From an uncultured Rhodospirillaceae bacterium (GTDB taxonomy: Bacteria; Pseudomonadota; Alphaproteobacteria; UBA8366): 64,000 nucleotides of DNA. The stretch spans positions 51,060 through 115,059 of the forward strand of contig CAJWLM010000010.1 in assembly GCA_913043025.1 (NCBI GenBank). Direction: 5' to 3'. The position numbers and the translations under genes were made by a program. Positions 63,279-64,000 of this stretch are shown one piece after another. The notes beneath the pieces were generated by a model. The model had not been told where the DNA came from. It did not search any database and was given only the letters and a program-made list of their open reading frames with translations. Each line of letters begins with the position of its first letter. Within the stretch, counting starts at the first letter, position 1.

Positions 63279-64000
63279 TTAAGCGATGTGCCCCTTTCTT
63301 TTCAGAGATTTTATGTCCTCTTTTGACATTCCAATTTCATAAAGCACATCATCAGTATCCTCAGCAAATTCTGGCACCTGGCCTGACATTTGCGGCACCC
63401 CGCTGCCAACTGTTATAGGCAAGCGGGGTAGCTTGGCAATGGTACCGTCTGCAAATTTTGTTGTCGACATCCGGCCTTTTACATTCATTTGTGGGTCATC
63501 GAATAAATCACTTGGTGTTGCGACCGGTGCAGCGGGAATGGAATTATTAACAAGCATGCTCAATAATTCATCGTAATCAAATTTGATAAAAATTTCCTGC
63601 AAAACCTCATAAAGTTCATTATGATTTGCCCGACGCTTCTCATTTGTGTCGAACTTTTCGTTTTCTAGCAAATCCGTTCGTCCATATAATTGGCAAAAAG
63701 ATTTCCACTGTTTGTCTGATGTGACGCCGATAAAGATTTCTTTTCTATTTTTTGTTTTGAAAACGTCATAGATACCCCAGCTGCGTGGCCGCACAGGCAT
63801 TGGTTCGGCTTTTTGTTTCGTCTGCACCTCTCCTGCCATGTGTTGCCCGACAAGATAGGCCGAGCTTTCGTATAGCGAAGAGACGATCTTTTCGCCCTTG
63901 CCTGTCTGATTACGTTTGTGCAGAGCTGCAAGTATACCTACAGCTCCAAAAGTGCCACCCATTATGTCAATTACAGAGGAACCAGCTCGCAAGGGGTTGC
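63279..64000 (-). CDS. CaiB/BaiF family CoA-transferase, N-terminus beyond window
   Basis: The C-terminal 240 codons of a class III CoA-transferase; the frame is open through the right edge (NPLRAGSS at the cut). VIDIMGGTFGAVGILAALHKRNQTGKGEKI is the dimer-contact region, and APVATPSDLFDDPQMNVKGRM is the family's late block. The N-terminal CoA domain and the catalytic Asp are not visible. It is followed by the enolase-superfamily gene 149 bases later. Confidence 0.88.
   Translation of the reverse strand, partial: NPLRAGSSVIDIMGGTFGAVGILAALHKRNQTGKGEKIVSSLYESSAYLVGQHMAGEVQTKQKAEPMPVRPRSWGIYDVFKTKNRKEIFIGVTSDKQWKSFCQLYGRTDLLENEKFDTNEKRRANHNELYEVLQEIFIKFDYDELLSMLVNNSIPAAPVATPSDLFDDPQMNVKGRMSTTKFADGTIAKLPRLPITVGSGVPQMSGQVPEFAEDTDDVLYEIGMSKEDIKSLKRKGHIA

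Noticed and set aside
1..64000. CRISPR arrays, IS elements, prophage genes
   Set aside because: No regularly spaced repeats, transposase, integrase or phage structural proteins were seen.

Overview
The window looks like chromosomal DNA of a marine-type alphaproteobacterium. The support is a DUF3126 gene (a family I know from alphaproteobacteria), the moderate A+T-rich base composition, and the dense set of small catabolic operons built from CaiB/BaiF CoA-transferases, TauD/TfdA dioxygenases, MmgE/PrpD proteins, SDRs and enolase-superfamily enzymes. The tRNA-His keeps the canonical G-1:C73 pair, which argues against the alphaproteobacterial lineages that lost it (Rhizobiales/Rhodobacterales/Caulobacterales type). 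No phage, transposase, integrase or CRISPR array was seen. This placement is inference.

Layout. 1-5.6 kb: hisG (cut by the left edge), a gamma-carbonic anhydrase-like protein, an aminotransferase, a cyclase-family hydrolase, tRNA-His, an MmgE/PrpD protein and a small membrane protein. 5.6-9.4 kb: the hemin ABC transporter hmuTUV behind a Fur-box-like operator, two small membrane proteins and a clear intrinsic terminator. 9.6-18.5 kb: an ABM monooxygenase, a crotonase/TauD/hydrolase/SDR/GST run, DUF2237, SDR plus DUF3126, a DsbA/FrnE-like oxidoreductase whose first active-site Cys codon is TGA, and a CoA-transferase. 18.6-26.7 kb: parvulin, a DUF2157/GDYXXLXY membrane pair, hydrolases, a TauD fragment, a large secreted DM9-like repeat protein and another Fe/2OG dioxygenase. 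26.8-30.1 kb: an enolase-superfamily dehydratase divergent from two zinc alcohol dehydrogenases.

30.2-33.7 kb holds the most distinctive cluster: FHA protein, MotA/TolQ/ExbB-like channel, ExbD/MotB-like anchor with coiled coil and VWA domain, and FHA-TM-helical-repeat-Sel1 protein. It looks like an ion-driven envelope machine with phospho-dependent input. 33.9-39.1 kb: GMC oxidoreductase (10-G tract at its ribosome site), an SDR lacking the catalytic Tyr, TauD and a metzincin-like secreted protease. 39.3-43.9 kb: an acyl-CoA operon (CoA-transferase, ADP-forming acyl-CoA synthetase, hot-dog thioesterase, SDR with an in-frame stop). 43.9-52.9 kb: ornithine decarboxylase-like enzyme, MFS exporter, MmgE/PrpD-cysteine synthase-sulfotransferase operon, and a lone xanthine-dehydrogenase-type molybdenum subunit. 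53-56.4 kb: TPR and 2OG-Fe(II) oxygenase genes, both split and fused. 56.4-64 kb: a CoA-transferase/cupin/TcuA/PrpF operon, a muconate-cycloisomerase-like enzyme and a second CoA-transferase cut by the right edge.

The strongest leads are the candidate selenocysteine codon in the DsbA/FrnE-like gene (16449-17093, minus) and the FHA/MotA/VWA cluster (30164-33690, minus). Several enzymes have substituted catalytic residues, and two loci (21674-21820, 43106-43867) look like pseudogenes. Nothing was computed: families were recognised by reading the proteins.
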